Origin: an uncultured Pelagibacteraceae bacterium
GTDB taxonomy: Bacteria; Pseudomonadota; Alphaproteobacteria; Pelagibacterales; Pelagibacteraceae
NCBI GenBank assembly: GCA_902620265.1
Contig: CACNHI010000002.1
Span: forward strand, 1-46,516
Length of the DNA: 46,516 nt
Direction: 5' to 3'
The position numbers and the translations under genes are program-made. Shown here piece by piece: positions 1 to 9,228 of this stretch (the stretch's first letter is position 1; each line of letters opens with the position of its first letter). Under the pieces are notes generated by a model. The model saw only the letters and a program-made list of their open reading frames with translations, was not told the DNA's origin and ran no database searches.

Positions 1-405
1 GTAAAAAGCATCATAGGAAGATTTTTAGAGCATTCTAGAATTTACTGCTTTAGTAACGGTACAAAAAAAATGCCTGATAGAAATGCAAAAGTATATATTT
101 CTTCAGCTGATTTAATGCCGAGAAATTTGAATAGAAGAGTAGAACTTCTAGTGCCAATTGAAAATGAAACCGTTCATGAGCAAATTTTAGATCAAATAAT
201 GTTAGCAAATTATCTTGATACTAATCAGAGCTGGGAGCTCAATGCTGATGGTAATTATAAAAAAATTAAATATAGTAATAACGATTCCTTTTCAGCTCAT
301 GAATATTTTATGAATAATCCGAGCTTATCTGGAAGAGGCAAGGCTAAATTAAAAATGCAGCCTAAACAACTGCACTTAAGATTGATTAAAAGTGGAAGTA
401 ATTAA
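1..405 (+). CDS. ppk: Polyphosphate kinase, C-terminal fragment (5' truncated by window)
   Basis: Frame 1 is open from base 1 (VKSIIGRFLEHSRIYCFSNGTKKMPDRNAKVYISSADLMPRNLNRRVELLVPI), typical of the Ppk1 C-terminus; followed directly by ppx. Confidence 0.95.
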   Translation, partial: VKSIIGRFLEHSRIYCFSNGTKKMPDRNAKVYISSADLMPRNLNRRVELLVPIENETVHEQILDQIMLANYLDTNQSWELNADGNYKKIKYSNNDSFSAHEYFMNNPSLSGRGKAKLKMQPKQLHLRLIKSGSN

Positions 406-1903
406 AAGCAAAAATAGTTTAAAATTAAAACAGGCAAAATTAGCTATAATAGACATTGGATCAAACTCTATAAGAATGCTAATTTATGAAGATTTCAGTT
501 CTTCTCGTGTGCCTTTTTTTAATGAAAAAGCTGTTTGTGAACTTGGAAAAAATTTAGATAAATCGAAAAAACTTCACAGATCTGGTACTGAATATGCTTT
601 AAAAGTTTTAAAAAGATTTTCTGAAATTTTAAATATTTCAAAAATCACAAATCTAAAGATTATTGCAACAGCAGTTATAAGAGAAGCAACTGATACAAAA
701 CCTTTTATTGATGAAGTTGAAAAACTTTTTAAAACTAAGATTAATATATTATCAGGCGAAGAAGAAGCTACATGCTCAGCTGAGGGAGTAAAAATAGGTT
801 TTGAAAATGTTGATGGATTAGTTGCTGATCTTGGGGGTGGTAGTTTGGAGTTAGCCCGAGTTGAAAACAATATAGTAACCAATACAACCTCATTACCCGT
901 TGGCGTTTTAAGATTATTAAATAATCCTATAGTTAAAAAAAGAAATTTAGCAAAATATATTAAAAAATTATTAAGAGATGAAAAATGGCTCTCAAAAAAG
1001 AAGTTTAATAATTTATATTTAGTTGGAGGTACTTGGCGTGCATTATTTAAGTTACATCTTTTTCAAAATAATCATCCGGTACATATAATTCATCAATATA
1101 GTATTGATAACAATGTTTTATCTAAGTTTGTTGAAAAAATTTCATCTTTTAATAAATCTAAACTTAAAACAGTTGAGTATATTTCAAAATCTAGAACACC
1201 ATATTTACCCTATAGTTGCATTATACTTGATGAAATTATGAGAGTTACAAATCCAAGAAATATAATTTGTTCTATAAGTGGTTTGCGTGAAGGTTCTTTA
1301 TCAATTGACTATTTTAAAGATGTAAAAGAATCTGAAATCTTTTACAAAGCACTTGAGAATGTTGCAAAAAAAAGAGGTGATCTAGGATCGAACTATAAAA
1401 AATATTATGATTTTATTCAGCCAGTTTTTGAAGGCAATGAACATTTTAATAAGAAATTATTATATCTAGCATGTGTATTAAGCCATATGGATTGGGGATT
1501 AGGAGCATTTCAAAAAGCTGAATTAGTATTTCAAGAAACGATAAACACTCCGTTACTTAGACTGACACACAAAGAAAGAATACAATTAGCTTTGTCATGT
1601 TATTGGCGCTATTGCAGTATCAAATATAATCCAAAAATGGAGTACCTAACTTTTTTAAATAATAATGAAATTTTTTCAAGCAAACAAGTGGGAGCTGCAT
1701 TGAGATTTTCACAATCATTGACCTCGATATCTACGATATTTCTTGAAGAGTTTAAATTGTATAAAAGAGGTAATGCTGTATTTTTGAAAATTCCATCACA
1801 ACATCAAGAAATAATCTCAAAACAAGTTACTAAAAGATTTAAAGCTCTTGCTAGAGAATTATTTTTAGAGCCAAGAGTAATTTATTCAAATAATTCAAAA
1901 TAA
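392..1903 (+). CDS. ppx: Exopolyphosphatase (Ppx/GppA family)
   Basis: IDIGSNSIRMLIYE and DLGGGSLELARVE ASKHA phosphatase motifs; GTG start overlapping ppk by 14 nt. Confidence 0.93.
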   Translation: MEVIKSKNSLKLKQAKLAIIDIGSNSIRMLIYEDFSSSRVPFFNEKAVCELGKNLDKSKKLHRSGTEYALKVLKRFSEILNISKITNLKIIATAVIREATDTKPFIDEVEKLFKTKINILSGEEEATCSAEGVKIGFENVDGLVADLGGGSLELARVENNIVTNTTSLPVGVLRLLNNPIVKKRNLAKYIKKLLRDEKWLSKKKFNNLYLVGGTWRALFKLHLFQNNHPVHIIHQYSIDNNVLSKFVEKISSFNKSKLKTVEYISKSRTPYLPYSCIILDEIMRVTNPRNIICSISGLREGSLSIDYFKDVKESEIFYKALENVAKKRGDLGSNYKKYYDFIQPVFEGNEHFNKKLLYLACVLSHMDWGLGAFQKAELVFQETINTPLLRLTHKERIQLALSCYWRYCSIKYNPKMEYLTFLNNNEIFSSKQVGAALRFSQSLTSISTIFLEEFKLYKRGNAVFLKIPSQHQEIISKQVTKRFKALARELFLEPRVIYSNNSK

Positions 1904-2024
1904 ACCAAAGTTAATTAAACTTTAATAATAAGTAAATATTTCTGTAACTTAATCTTTTTAAGATAACTTACGAAATTTAAATATTCATTATTTATTCCCC
2001 TATTTAAATTTTGTTAATTAACTA

Positions 2025-2059
2025 CTTTCTCCCTTCTTTTAAATTAAGAAGGGAGGAAG
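2025..2059. terminator. Strong hairpin between convergent genes (candidate bidirectional terminator)
   Basis: CTTTCTCCCTTCTT-TTAAATT-AAGAAGGGAGGAAG: 14-bp stem with one G-U pair and a 7-nt loop; no clean T-tract on either side. Confidence 0.55.
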
Positions 2060-2074
2060 ACAATTTATTTGATA

Positions 2075-2281
2075 TTAATTATTTATAGATGCAGGAGACT
2101 GCTCTGCTTTTTTAGCAAGTTTTTTTGCTTTTTTTTCAGCAACCTTTTTTTCTAAACCAGCAATTTTAATATTAACTTTTGACAATTTTTTTTCTTTTGC
2201 CGTAATTTTATTTTTCAATCTATCAATTGCTTTTAAAATTTTTGTTTTTTTCTTCTCATTTTTTTTTAGTTTTTTTCTCAT
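2075..2281 (-). CDS. Small Lys-rich coiled-coil protein (68 aa)
   Basis: Complete ORF, GGAGG Shine-Dalgarno 5 nt before ATG, regular hydrophobic heptad 15-47. Confidence 0.75.
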   Translation of the reverse strand: MRKKLKKNEKKKTKILKAIDRLKNKITAKEKKLSKVNIKIAGLEKKVAEKKAKKLAKKAEQSPASINN

Positions 2282-2353
2282 TACCGCCTCCGAATTGTTT
2301 GATATTTAACTTAATCATATAATTCTTAAAAAAAAAAGATATTTTGATACAAC

Positions 2354-2851
2354 CTATAGTTTATAGTTTTTAAGACCTGTTATTAAATAAAAAAACATTG
2401 CTATATGAGAACTATTATTGAATTTTTGATTTAATATTAATTTAAATATGTCTCTTTGATTAAAAAGATGAATTCTAATACCTTGTTCTGGTTTCGAAAT
2501 TTTAATTAAGTCTTCTGTGTAATAACCAGTAATTTTAGTAGTTAGTCGTCCAGGTTCAGTATAAAAAGTTATAATTTTACTTAATTTTGATCTTGATCTA
2601 TATCCTGTTTCTTCTCTTAATTCCTTATATGCTGATTGCAGAGTTGTTTCCTTTTTTTCCACTATGCCAGAAGGAAACTCGTAATTAATTTTATTAATTG
2701 GAATTCTTTTTTGAGAAACTACTATATATTTGTTTTTAATTTTTGGTATTACCAATGAAAGATTAGAAGTTTTAAGATAATGATAGAATTCTTTTTTTTT
2801 AAATTTTTTATTAATCAAACTTATTTGATTGGTAAGTTTTATATCTTTCAA
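2354..2851 (-). CDS. NUDIX hydrolase
   Basis: Nudix box GIVEKKETTLQSAYKELREETGY (GX5EX7[K/R]EUXEEXGU). Confidence 0.88.
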   Translation of the reverse strand: MKDIKLTNQISLINKKFKKKEFYHYLKTSNLSLVIPKIKNKYIVVSQKRIPINKINYEFPSGIVEKKETTLQSAYKELREETGYRSRSKLSKIITFYTEPGRLTTKITGYYTEDLIKISKPEQGIRIHLFNQRDIFKLILNQKFNNSSHIAMFFYLITGLKNYKL

Positions 2852-3507
2852 TTTTTCTCTAAAAATAATTTTTTAACAATTAATACAGCAATTAACATTC
2901 CTATAAGCTCAGCTAAGATATAATAAGGAGTGTTTAAATAACTAATACCTGTAAAAGACTCTGTAAATGTTCTAGCAATTGCAACAGCTGGATTTGCAAA
3001 AGAAGTAGATGAAGTAAACCAATAACCAGCAGTAATATAAAGACCAACGCTAGCAGCAACAGCAATTTTACCTGACTTCATTGAACCAAAAATTATCACT
3101 ATAAGTCCTAATGTTGCTATTACCTCAGATGTGAATATGTAAATTCCATCTCTTGATTTAGTAGACAATTCATAAATTTCATTTTCAAAAAAGAAATTGG
3201 CTAAACCAACTCCAATCAAGCAACCAATCAATTGAGCAATGATATAGTAGGCTAGAAGTTTCTTTTTTAATTTACCTGTTATTGCCATTGCGATACTTAC
3301 AAATGGATTAAAGTGAGCCCCTGATACATCAGCAAAAACTGTAATTAGTACAAATAAACCTGCTCCTGTTGCTATAGTGTTTGCAATTAACATTACCGCA
3401 ACATCATCAGTTAAGTTTTCTGCCATTAAACCTGAGCCAACAATAATCATTACTAAAAAACAACTGCCTAATAGTTCAGCAAGAAAATAACGACTTTTAT
3501 TTTTCAT
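2848..3507 (-). CDS. MIP/aquaporin family channel (AqpS-like, putative arsenite channel)
   Basis: Multi-TM protein with SGAHFNPFVS and ANPAVAIARTF boxes; adjacent to and overlapping ArsC. Confidence 0.85.
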   Translation of the reverse strand: MKNKSRYFLAELLGSCFLVMIIVGSGLMAENLTDDVAVMLIANTIATGAGLFVLITVFADVSGAHFNPFVSIAMAITGKLKKKLLAYYIIAQLIGCLIGVGLANFFFENEIYELSTKSRDGIYIFTSEVIATLGLIVIIFGSMKSGKIAVAASVGLYITAGYWFTSSTSFANPAVAIARTFTESFTGISYLNTPYYILAELIGMLIAVLIVKKLFLEKN

Positions 3508-3928
3508 TTATTAGTTCCCTTATTTGTTTATGAATATTATTGTAAACTTTTTCAATTATTTCGTCTTTTTTATTTAAGTCATTTATTTCATTAAGTAATT
3601 TAACAGGATCCTCTATATCCCAATGAATTATCTGGTCTTTATTAGGCCAAATAGGACAAACTTCATTATTGGCATTATTACAAACTGTAACAATATAATC
3701 CATTTTAATTTGACTATTGATAAATTCATTAAAATTTTTAGATCTATAATTTGAAAGATCATAATGTTTTGATAATAAATAATTCTTCACATCTTCATTT
3801 ATTTTTCCTGTTGGATTACTCCCAGCACTAAAACCTTTATACAAATCGTCATACTCGTTATTTATTATACTTTCAGCAATAATACTTCTTGCTGAATTAC
3901 CTGTGCACACGAACAATATATTCTTCAT
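3497..3928 (-). CDS. arsC: Arsenate reductase ArsC, low-MW phosphatase (thioredoxin-coupled) type
   Basis: N-terminal FVCTGNSARS CX5R loop and VCNNANNEVCPIWP cysteine pair. Confidence 0.88.
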   Translation of the reverse strand: MKNILFVCTGNSARSIIAESIINNEYDDLYKGFSAGSNPTGKINEDVKNYLLSKHYDLSNYRSKNFNEFINSQIKMDYIVTVCNNANNEVCPIWPNKDQIIHWDIEDPVKLLNEINDLNKKDEIIEKVYNNIHKQIRELINEK

Positions 3929-4150
3929 TTAAAAAATAATCTTGTAAATACCAATTACAAACAATGGAATTTGTAATCCAAAGTTTGTAAGAATTGCCTT
4001 ATCTTTGCTAATAAATCCAGCGACAGTCCATCCAACAACTCCTAATCCATGAAAGTAAATATTAATGGGGTAGATGTTTAAGTTTGTAAGTAATATTCCG
4101 GTTAATACAAGGAATGTACTGATCCATTTTAAGTATTTTTTTAAAAACAT
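3929..4150 (-). CDS. Small two-to-three-TM hypothetical membrane protein (73 aa)
   Basis: Complete ORF directly upstream of arsC, hydrophobic segments. Confidence 0.7.
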   Translation of the reverse strand: MFLKKYLKWISTFLVLTGILLTNLNIYPINIYFHGLGVVGWTVAGFISKDKAILTNFGLQIPLFVIGIYKIIF

Positions 4151-4245
4151 TTTAATCCTTTTTATTTCTTATATTTAAGTTTTGTTAAGATTTTATTAAA
4201 TTATCATCTAGTAAAGAATATAAATAGTGATACAACTAAGAATAT

Positions 4246-5244
4246 ATGTCTACAGTTCCACTTTCATTAGACCAAATATACGATCTTGCCTTTAACACAC
4301 TTAAAGCCATTGGTTGTGATGATGAAAACGCAAAAATTCTAAGTACTTTAATTACAAATGCAGAAAGAGATGGATCAATGTCTCATGGATTGTTTAGACT
4401 TCCTGCTTATGTATCAGGTTTAAAAAGTGGAAAGATTAATGGGAAGGGTAGACCTGAAATCAAAAAAATATCATCAAGCGTGATAAAAGTTGATGGTAAA
4501 AATTGTTTAGCTCCTATGGTACTAAATAAAAGTATTCCAGATCTAATTGCTGCAGCAAAAGAAAATGGAGTAGCTGTACTTGCCATAACTAATTCGCATC
4601 ACATGGCAGCCATGTGGCCTGAAACAGAAATGATTGCTGAACAAGGTTTGGTCGCTTTTGCATGTACATCGTATAAACCTGCTGTAGCTCCCGCAGGGGC
4701 GAAAAAACCTTTATTTGGTACGAACCCAATTTCATTTGCTTGGCCTAGACCTGGGATGACACCAGTTGTTTATGATATGGCAACTGCATCAATGGCAATG
4801 GGAGAAGTGCAAGTTGCTAAAAGAGAAGGTCATAAAGTTCCGTTAGGTACAGGATTGAGTAAAGATGGAAAAGAAACTACAGATCCGGCTGAGATTGCTG
4901 ATGGAGGAGTTCTTTTACCTTTCGGTGGTTACAAAGGATCAGGTATCGCTATGATGGTAGAGTTATTAGCTGGAGCTTTAGTAGGTGATAACTTTAGTTA
5001 TGAAACAGCTGCAAAAGATAATAACGACGGTGGCCCACCTAGCGGTGGTGAATTTATTTTAGCAATGTCACCTGACAAAATATCTGAGAGAAATTGGAAA
5101 GATCACTCAAATAACTTTTTTGAAAAGATGAAAGGTTTAGAGGGAGTAAGATTACCAGGTGAAAGACGTCATAAAAATAGATTAGATAAAGGTCCAAGAA
5201 ATATAAATGAGGACTTAGTAAAAAAAATAAAATCTTTAAGCTAA
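4246..5244 (+). CDS. Ldh2-family malate/L-lactate dehydrogenase-like oxidoreductase
   Basis: SHGLFRLPAYVSGLKSGKIN, TNSHHMAAMWPETE, FGTNPISFAWPRPG, PFGGYKGSGIAMMVELLAGAL motifs. Confidence 0.9.
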   Translation: MSTVPLSLDQIYDLAFNTLKAIGCDDENAKILSTLITNAERDGSMSHGLFRLPAYVSGLKSGKINGKGRPEIKKISSSVIKVDGKNCLAPMVLNKSIPDLIAAAKENGVAVLAITNSHHMAAMWPETEMIAEQGLVAFACTSYKPAVAPAGAKKPLFGTNPISFAWPRPGMTPVVYDMATASMAMGEVQVAKREGHKVPLGTGLSKDGKETTDPAEIADGGVLLPFGGYKGSGIAMMVELLAGALVGDNFSYETAAKDNNDGGPPSGGEFILAMSPDKISERNWKDHSNNFFEKMKGLEGVRLPGERRHKNRLDKGPRNINEDLVKKIKSLS

Positions 5245-6012
5245 TTCAATCTCAATAGGCGTGTGATCTGATGGTTTTTCTTTTCCACGCGGTGTCTTAT
5301 TAATACTTACATTTTTTAAAATATTTATAAGTGAATTTGATAATAGAAAATGGTCTATGCGCATCCCATTATTTTTTTGCCATGCACCCCTCATATAATC
5401 CCAAAATGTGTAACCCTCAGTATCGGGATATTTATGTCTATAACTATCAACATAGCCCATGTTTAATATTTCCCTATATTTTTTTCTTATTTCCAATCTA
5501 AATAACGCATCATTTTCAAAACTTTTTGCATTATAAACATCTTCTGCTGCAGGAATGATATTAAAATCACCAGATAAAATAATATTCTCATTTTTCTGAC
5601 CTAATTTTTTAAGTAACTTTGTAAGATCATCTAACCATTTTTTTTTATAATCATATTTTTCTGTATCAACTGGGTTTCCATTTGGAGTATAAATATTTAT
5701 TACCAATATTTTTCTTTTTTTAAATTCAAACTCTGCAGATATTGTTCTTGCCTGTTTAAGTTTATCCTTGATTATATCAGTACTTACATTTTCTAATTTT
5801 TTTTTGGAAATAATAGCTACTCCGTTATAGCTTTTTTGACCAAATACATAACTATGATAACCTAAATCCTCAAACTCATTAAAAGGGAAATTTTTTTCTT
5901 CTGTTTTGATCTCCTGCATTAAAAGAATATTTGGTGAAAATTTATTAAGATAATCTTTTATATTTTCAATTCTTGCTCTTACAGAATTAACATTCCAAGA
6001 GCTGATTTTCAT
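5236..6012 (-). CDS. xth: Exodeoxyribonuclease III
   Basis: MKISSWNVNSVRARIENI, LMQEIKTEE, LSGDFNIIPAAEDVYN, RIDHFLLS, PSDHTPIEIEL; start set to the internal ATG at 6012, so the provided ORF is over-extended. Confidence 0.93.
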   Translation of the reverse strand: MKISSWNVNSVRARIENIKDYLNKFSPNILLMQEIKTEEKNFPFNEFEDLGYHSYVFGQKSYNGVAIISKKKLENVSTDIIKDKLKQARTISAEFEFKKRKILVINIYTPNGNPVDTEKYDYKKKWLDDLTKLLKKLGQKNENIILSGDFNIIPAAEDVYNAKSFENDALFRLEIRKKYREILNMGYVDSYRHKYPDTEGYTFWDYMRGAWQKNNGMRIDHFLLSNSLINILKNVSINKTPRGKEKPSDHTPIEIELA

Positions 6013-6329
6013 TAAAGAGAGAAAGAAACGCCACAGCCACAAGAAGATTTGCTTTGTGGATTTGTGATTTTAAATGACTCGCCAATTAACTCAGAAACGT
6101 AGTCAACTTCCGATCCATTTAAAAGTTCAGCTGATTTTTTATCAATCAAAACATTATTAAATACTAGATCGTCTTGCTCAGCTTTTGTATCGAAAGAGAA
6201 ATCATATTGGAAACCTGAGCAACCACCACCTTTAATAGCGATTCTAAAAAAAGATCCTTTTGCTTTTTCGACAAGAAGGTTGTTTATCTGTTTTATAGCT
6301 TTATCAGTAAATTTAATTTCTTTATTCAT
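6012..6329 (-). CDS. erpA: Iron-sulfur cluster insertion protein (ErpA/IscA family)
   Basis: KGGGCSGFQYDFSF and SSCGCGVSFSL C-terminus. Confidence 0.9.
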   Translation of the reverse strand: MNKEIKFTDKAIKQINNLLVEKAKGSFFRIAIKGGGCSGFQYDFSFDTKAEQDDLVFNNVLIDKKSAELLNGSEVDYVSELIGESFKITNPQSKSSCGCGVSFSL

Positions 6330-6379
6330 GTATAATCACTGTTATTAGTAATATAATATTTTTTTTCTAATTTTAAAGT

Positions 6380-7498
6380 ATGAATAATTTCATAAAACTA
6401 GGTCAATTTAAAAGCAATGGACGCCTTGTCTCTGAGCCAAATAACAAATTCAGAACACCCTTTCAAAGAGATCGTGATAGAATTATACATAGCGAGGCAT
6501 TTAGAAGGTTAAAACACAAAACACAGGTATTCGTTAATACCGATGGGGATCATTTTAGAACTAGAATTACACATTCAATTGAGGTTTCTCAAATTGCAAG
6601 GACGATATCGAAATATCTACATTTAAATGAGGAACTAACAGAAACTCTAAGTCTTGCACATGATTTAGGTCATACCCCGTTCGGGCATGCTGGTGAAGAT
6701 GCTTTAAATGAATGCATGATTAATTATGGAGGTTTTGATCATAATATTCAAACCTTAAGAATTGTGATGTTTTTGGAAAATAAATATTTAAAATTTAAAG
6801 GATTAAATTTAACTTTAGAAACTTTAGATGGACTAATAAAACATAACGGTCCAGTACAAAATAAATTGAAAATTGACAATTTGATTGGAATTAAAAACTT
6901 TAAAAATAAAATTAATTTTAATAAATATCCCTCTCTCGAAGCACAGATAGCGGCTATTTCTGATGACATAGCTTATAATAATCATGATATTCAAGACGGA
7001 ATAAAGGCAAAAATTTTGTCGTTAAATGAATTATTAGAAATTAATTTTTTTAAAAATATTTATAAAAAATATAAATCAAAAATAGAAAATAATAATAAGC
7101 AGGTAATACTTAATCAGATAGTAAGAGACTCTATAAATTTAATGGTAAAAGATATAATTGATAACACTATTGAAAATATAAAAAGAAATAAGGTAAATTC
7201 AAAAAATAAAATATATTCAAGCACTAATTTGATAGTAGATTTTTCTAGCAAATATAAAAGCATTATTAGCGAGATTAGATCATTTTTGAGAATCAGCATG
7301 TATAATAATAAAAAGGTTTTATTGAATAATAATAATGGGAAAAAAATTATTAAAAAATTATTCAATAAAATTCAAAAAAAACCTAATTTATTTATTAGTC
7401 ATCTCTCTAATAAATCTGATAAACAAAGAGCAGTAGCTGATTTTATATCGGGTATGACAGATAGGTATGCAATCAGTATGTATAATAAAATAAAATGA
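6380..7498 (+). CDS. dgt: dGTP triphosphohydrolase-like HD protein
   Basis: FRTPFQRDRDRIIHSEAFRRLKHKTQVF, THSIEVSQIART, LAHDLGHTPFGHAGEDAL. Confidence 0.93.
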   Translation: MNNFIKLGQFKSNGRLVSEPNNKFRTPFQRDRDRIIHSEAFRRLKHKTQVFVNTDGDHFRTRITHSIEVSQIARTISKYLHLNEELTETLSLAHDLGHTPFGHAGEDALNECMINYGGFDHNIQTLRIVMFLENKYLKFKGLNLTLETLDGLIKHNGPVQNKLKIDNLIGIKNFKNKINFNKYPSLEAQIAAISDDIAYNNHDIQDGIKAKILSLNELLEINFFKNIYKKYKSKIENNNKQVILNQIVRDSINLMVKDIIDNTIENIKRNKVNSKNKIYSSTNLIVDFSSKYKSIISEIRSFLRISMYNNKKVLLNNNNGKKIIKKLFNKIQKKPNLFISHLSNKSDKQRAVADFISGMTDRYAISMYNKIK

Positions 7499-9228
7499 AT
7501 ATATTTGAGACATATCAAGACAAAATAAAGAATTTAATTTTAGAAATTAATAAGCAAGGAAAAATTGAAATTTCTGACAATCTAGACTCTATTGGCGTAG
7601 ATTTACCACCTAGTCAATTTAAGGCTCATATTTCAACAAACGTTGCTATGGTTTTATCTAAAATAAATAAATCTAATCCTAATGACCTTGCAAAAAAAAT
7701 TGAGGTTGAGCTATTAAAAATTGATAAGGATATTGAAAAAATTGAAATCGTAAAACCTGGGTTTATAAATATAACTTTCAAAAATACTTTTTGGAATAAA
7801 TTTATTCAAAATGTAATTAATCAAAAACTAGAATATGGTTCAAATTTAACAGCTAAAAAGAAAAGTTTCTTTTTAGAATTTGTCTCCGCCAATCCTACAG
7901 GTCCACTTCATGTTGGCCATTGCAGAGGAGCTGTTTCCGGCGATGTACTTGCTAATATTTTAAAATTCAACAAGCACAAAGTGCATAAAGAATATTATGT
8001 AAATGATTATGGAAATCAAATAGTCAATTTTACAAAATCTGTTTACTACAGAATTAAAGAACAAACCGATAAAGAACCTTTTCCAAAGAATAATGAGGAT
8101 TTATATCCGGGTGATTATATTATCCAAATCGCAAAAAAAATAATTAATGATAATAAAGATCTAGATTTTAAAGATTTCGAAAAAATATCTGATAAATTAA
8201 CAATACTAGCGGTAAACGAGTCTATTAAAATTATTAAATCAAATTTAAAAAATATTGGGATTGTTCATGACAAATTTCAAAGTGAAAGAGAAATTGTCAA
8301 CAATAATGAAGTTCAAAAAACAGTTGATAAATTAATTAAAAAGCAATTTGTTTATAAAGGAAAAATAAAAGCTCCTGAAGGTGAAGATAAAAAAAATTGG
8401 GTGGAAAGAGAACAACTTTTATTTAAATCGACAGATTTTGGAGATGATAAAGACAGAGCGTTACAAAAATCAGATAACAGCTGGACTTACTTTGCTGGTG
8501 ACGTTGCATATCATGAAAATAAATTAAATAGAAAGTATGATACTTATATTAACATTTTAGGCGCAGACCATGCAGGATATATAAAAAGAATAACAGCCTC
8601 TGTCGAAGCCTTATCAGGAGAAAAGAATAAATTAGTTTGCAAAGTCAGTCAGTTAGTTAAATTAATTAAAGAAGGCAAGCCTTTTAAGATGTCAAAAAGA
8701 AAAGGCGACTACATAACAGTTGAGGATTTAATCGATGAAGTTGGAAAAGATGCTACAAGATTTATAATGTTAAATAGAAGTAGTGATGCAGAAATAGATT
8801 TTGATTTTGATAAAGTAAAAGAAAAATCAAAGGATAATCCATTATATTACGTTCAATATTGTTATGCTAGAATTTGCTCGGTATTTAGACATATAGGTAA
8901 AGAAATTGATAAGGATATAAAAGTAGATAACTATAATTTTAACTTTTCTCCAGAAGATATTGATATTTATAAAAAAATATCTGAATGGCCAAAATGTATT
9001 GAAATCTCGTCAAAAAAATTAGAACCTCACAGAGTGCCAACATATCTCTATGAACTATCATCACTATTTCATTCTTACTGGAACATGGGCAAAGATGATA
9101 AAAGTAAAAGATTTATTAGTGAAGATAAAAAAATTTCAGATGAAAAATTAGTACTATTAAAGTCAGTTTCTAATGTAATAAAATGTGGAATGAATCTAGT
9201 TGGGGCTAGTACTCCAGAAAAAATGTAA
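7495..9228 (+). CDS. argS: Arginyl-tRNA synthetase
   Basis: EFVSANPTGPLHVGHCRGAVSGDVLANIL; ILGADHAGYIKRI; FKMSKRKGDYIT. Confidence 0.97.
   Translation: MNIFETYQDKIKNLILEINKQGKIEISDNLDSIGVDLPPSQFKAHISTNVAMVLSKINKSNPNDLAKKIEVELLKIDKDIEKIEIVKPGFINITFKNTFWNKFIQNVINQKLEYGSNLTAKKKSFFLEFVSANPTGPLHVGHCRGAVSGDVLANILKFNKHKVHKEYYVNDYGNQIVNFTKSVYYRIKEQTDKEPFPKNNEDLYPGDYIIQIAKKIINDNKDLDFKDFEKISDKLTILAVNESIKIIKSNLKNIGIVHDKFQSEREIVNNNEVQKTVDKLIKKQFVYKGKIKAPEGEDKKNWVEREQLLFKSTDFGDDKDRALQKSDNSWTYFAGDVAYHENKLNRKYDTYINILGADHAGYIKRITASVEALSGEKNKLVCKVSQLVKLIKEGKPFKMSKRKGDYITVEDLIDEVGKDATRFIMLNRSSDAEIDFDFDKVKEKSKDNPLYYVQYCYARICSVFRHIGKEIDKDIKVDNYNFNFSPEDIDIYKKISEWPKCIEISSKKLEPHRVPTYLYELSSLFHSYWNMGKDDKSKRFISEDKKISDEKLVLLKSVSNVIKCGMNLVGASTPEKM

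Noticed and set aside
574-882. 102-aa antisense ORF inside ppx
   Set aside because: Low-complexity antisense shadow of a clear ppx coding region; no recognisable domain
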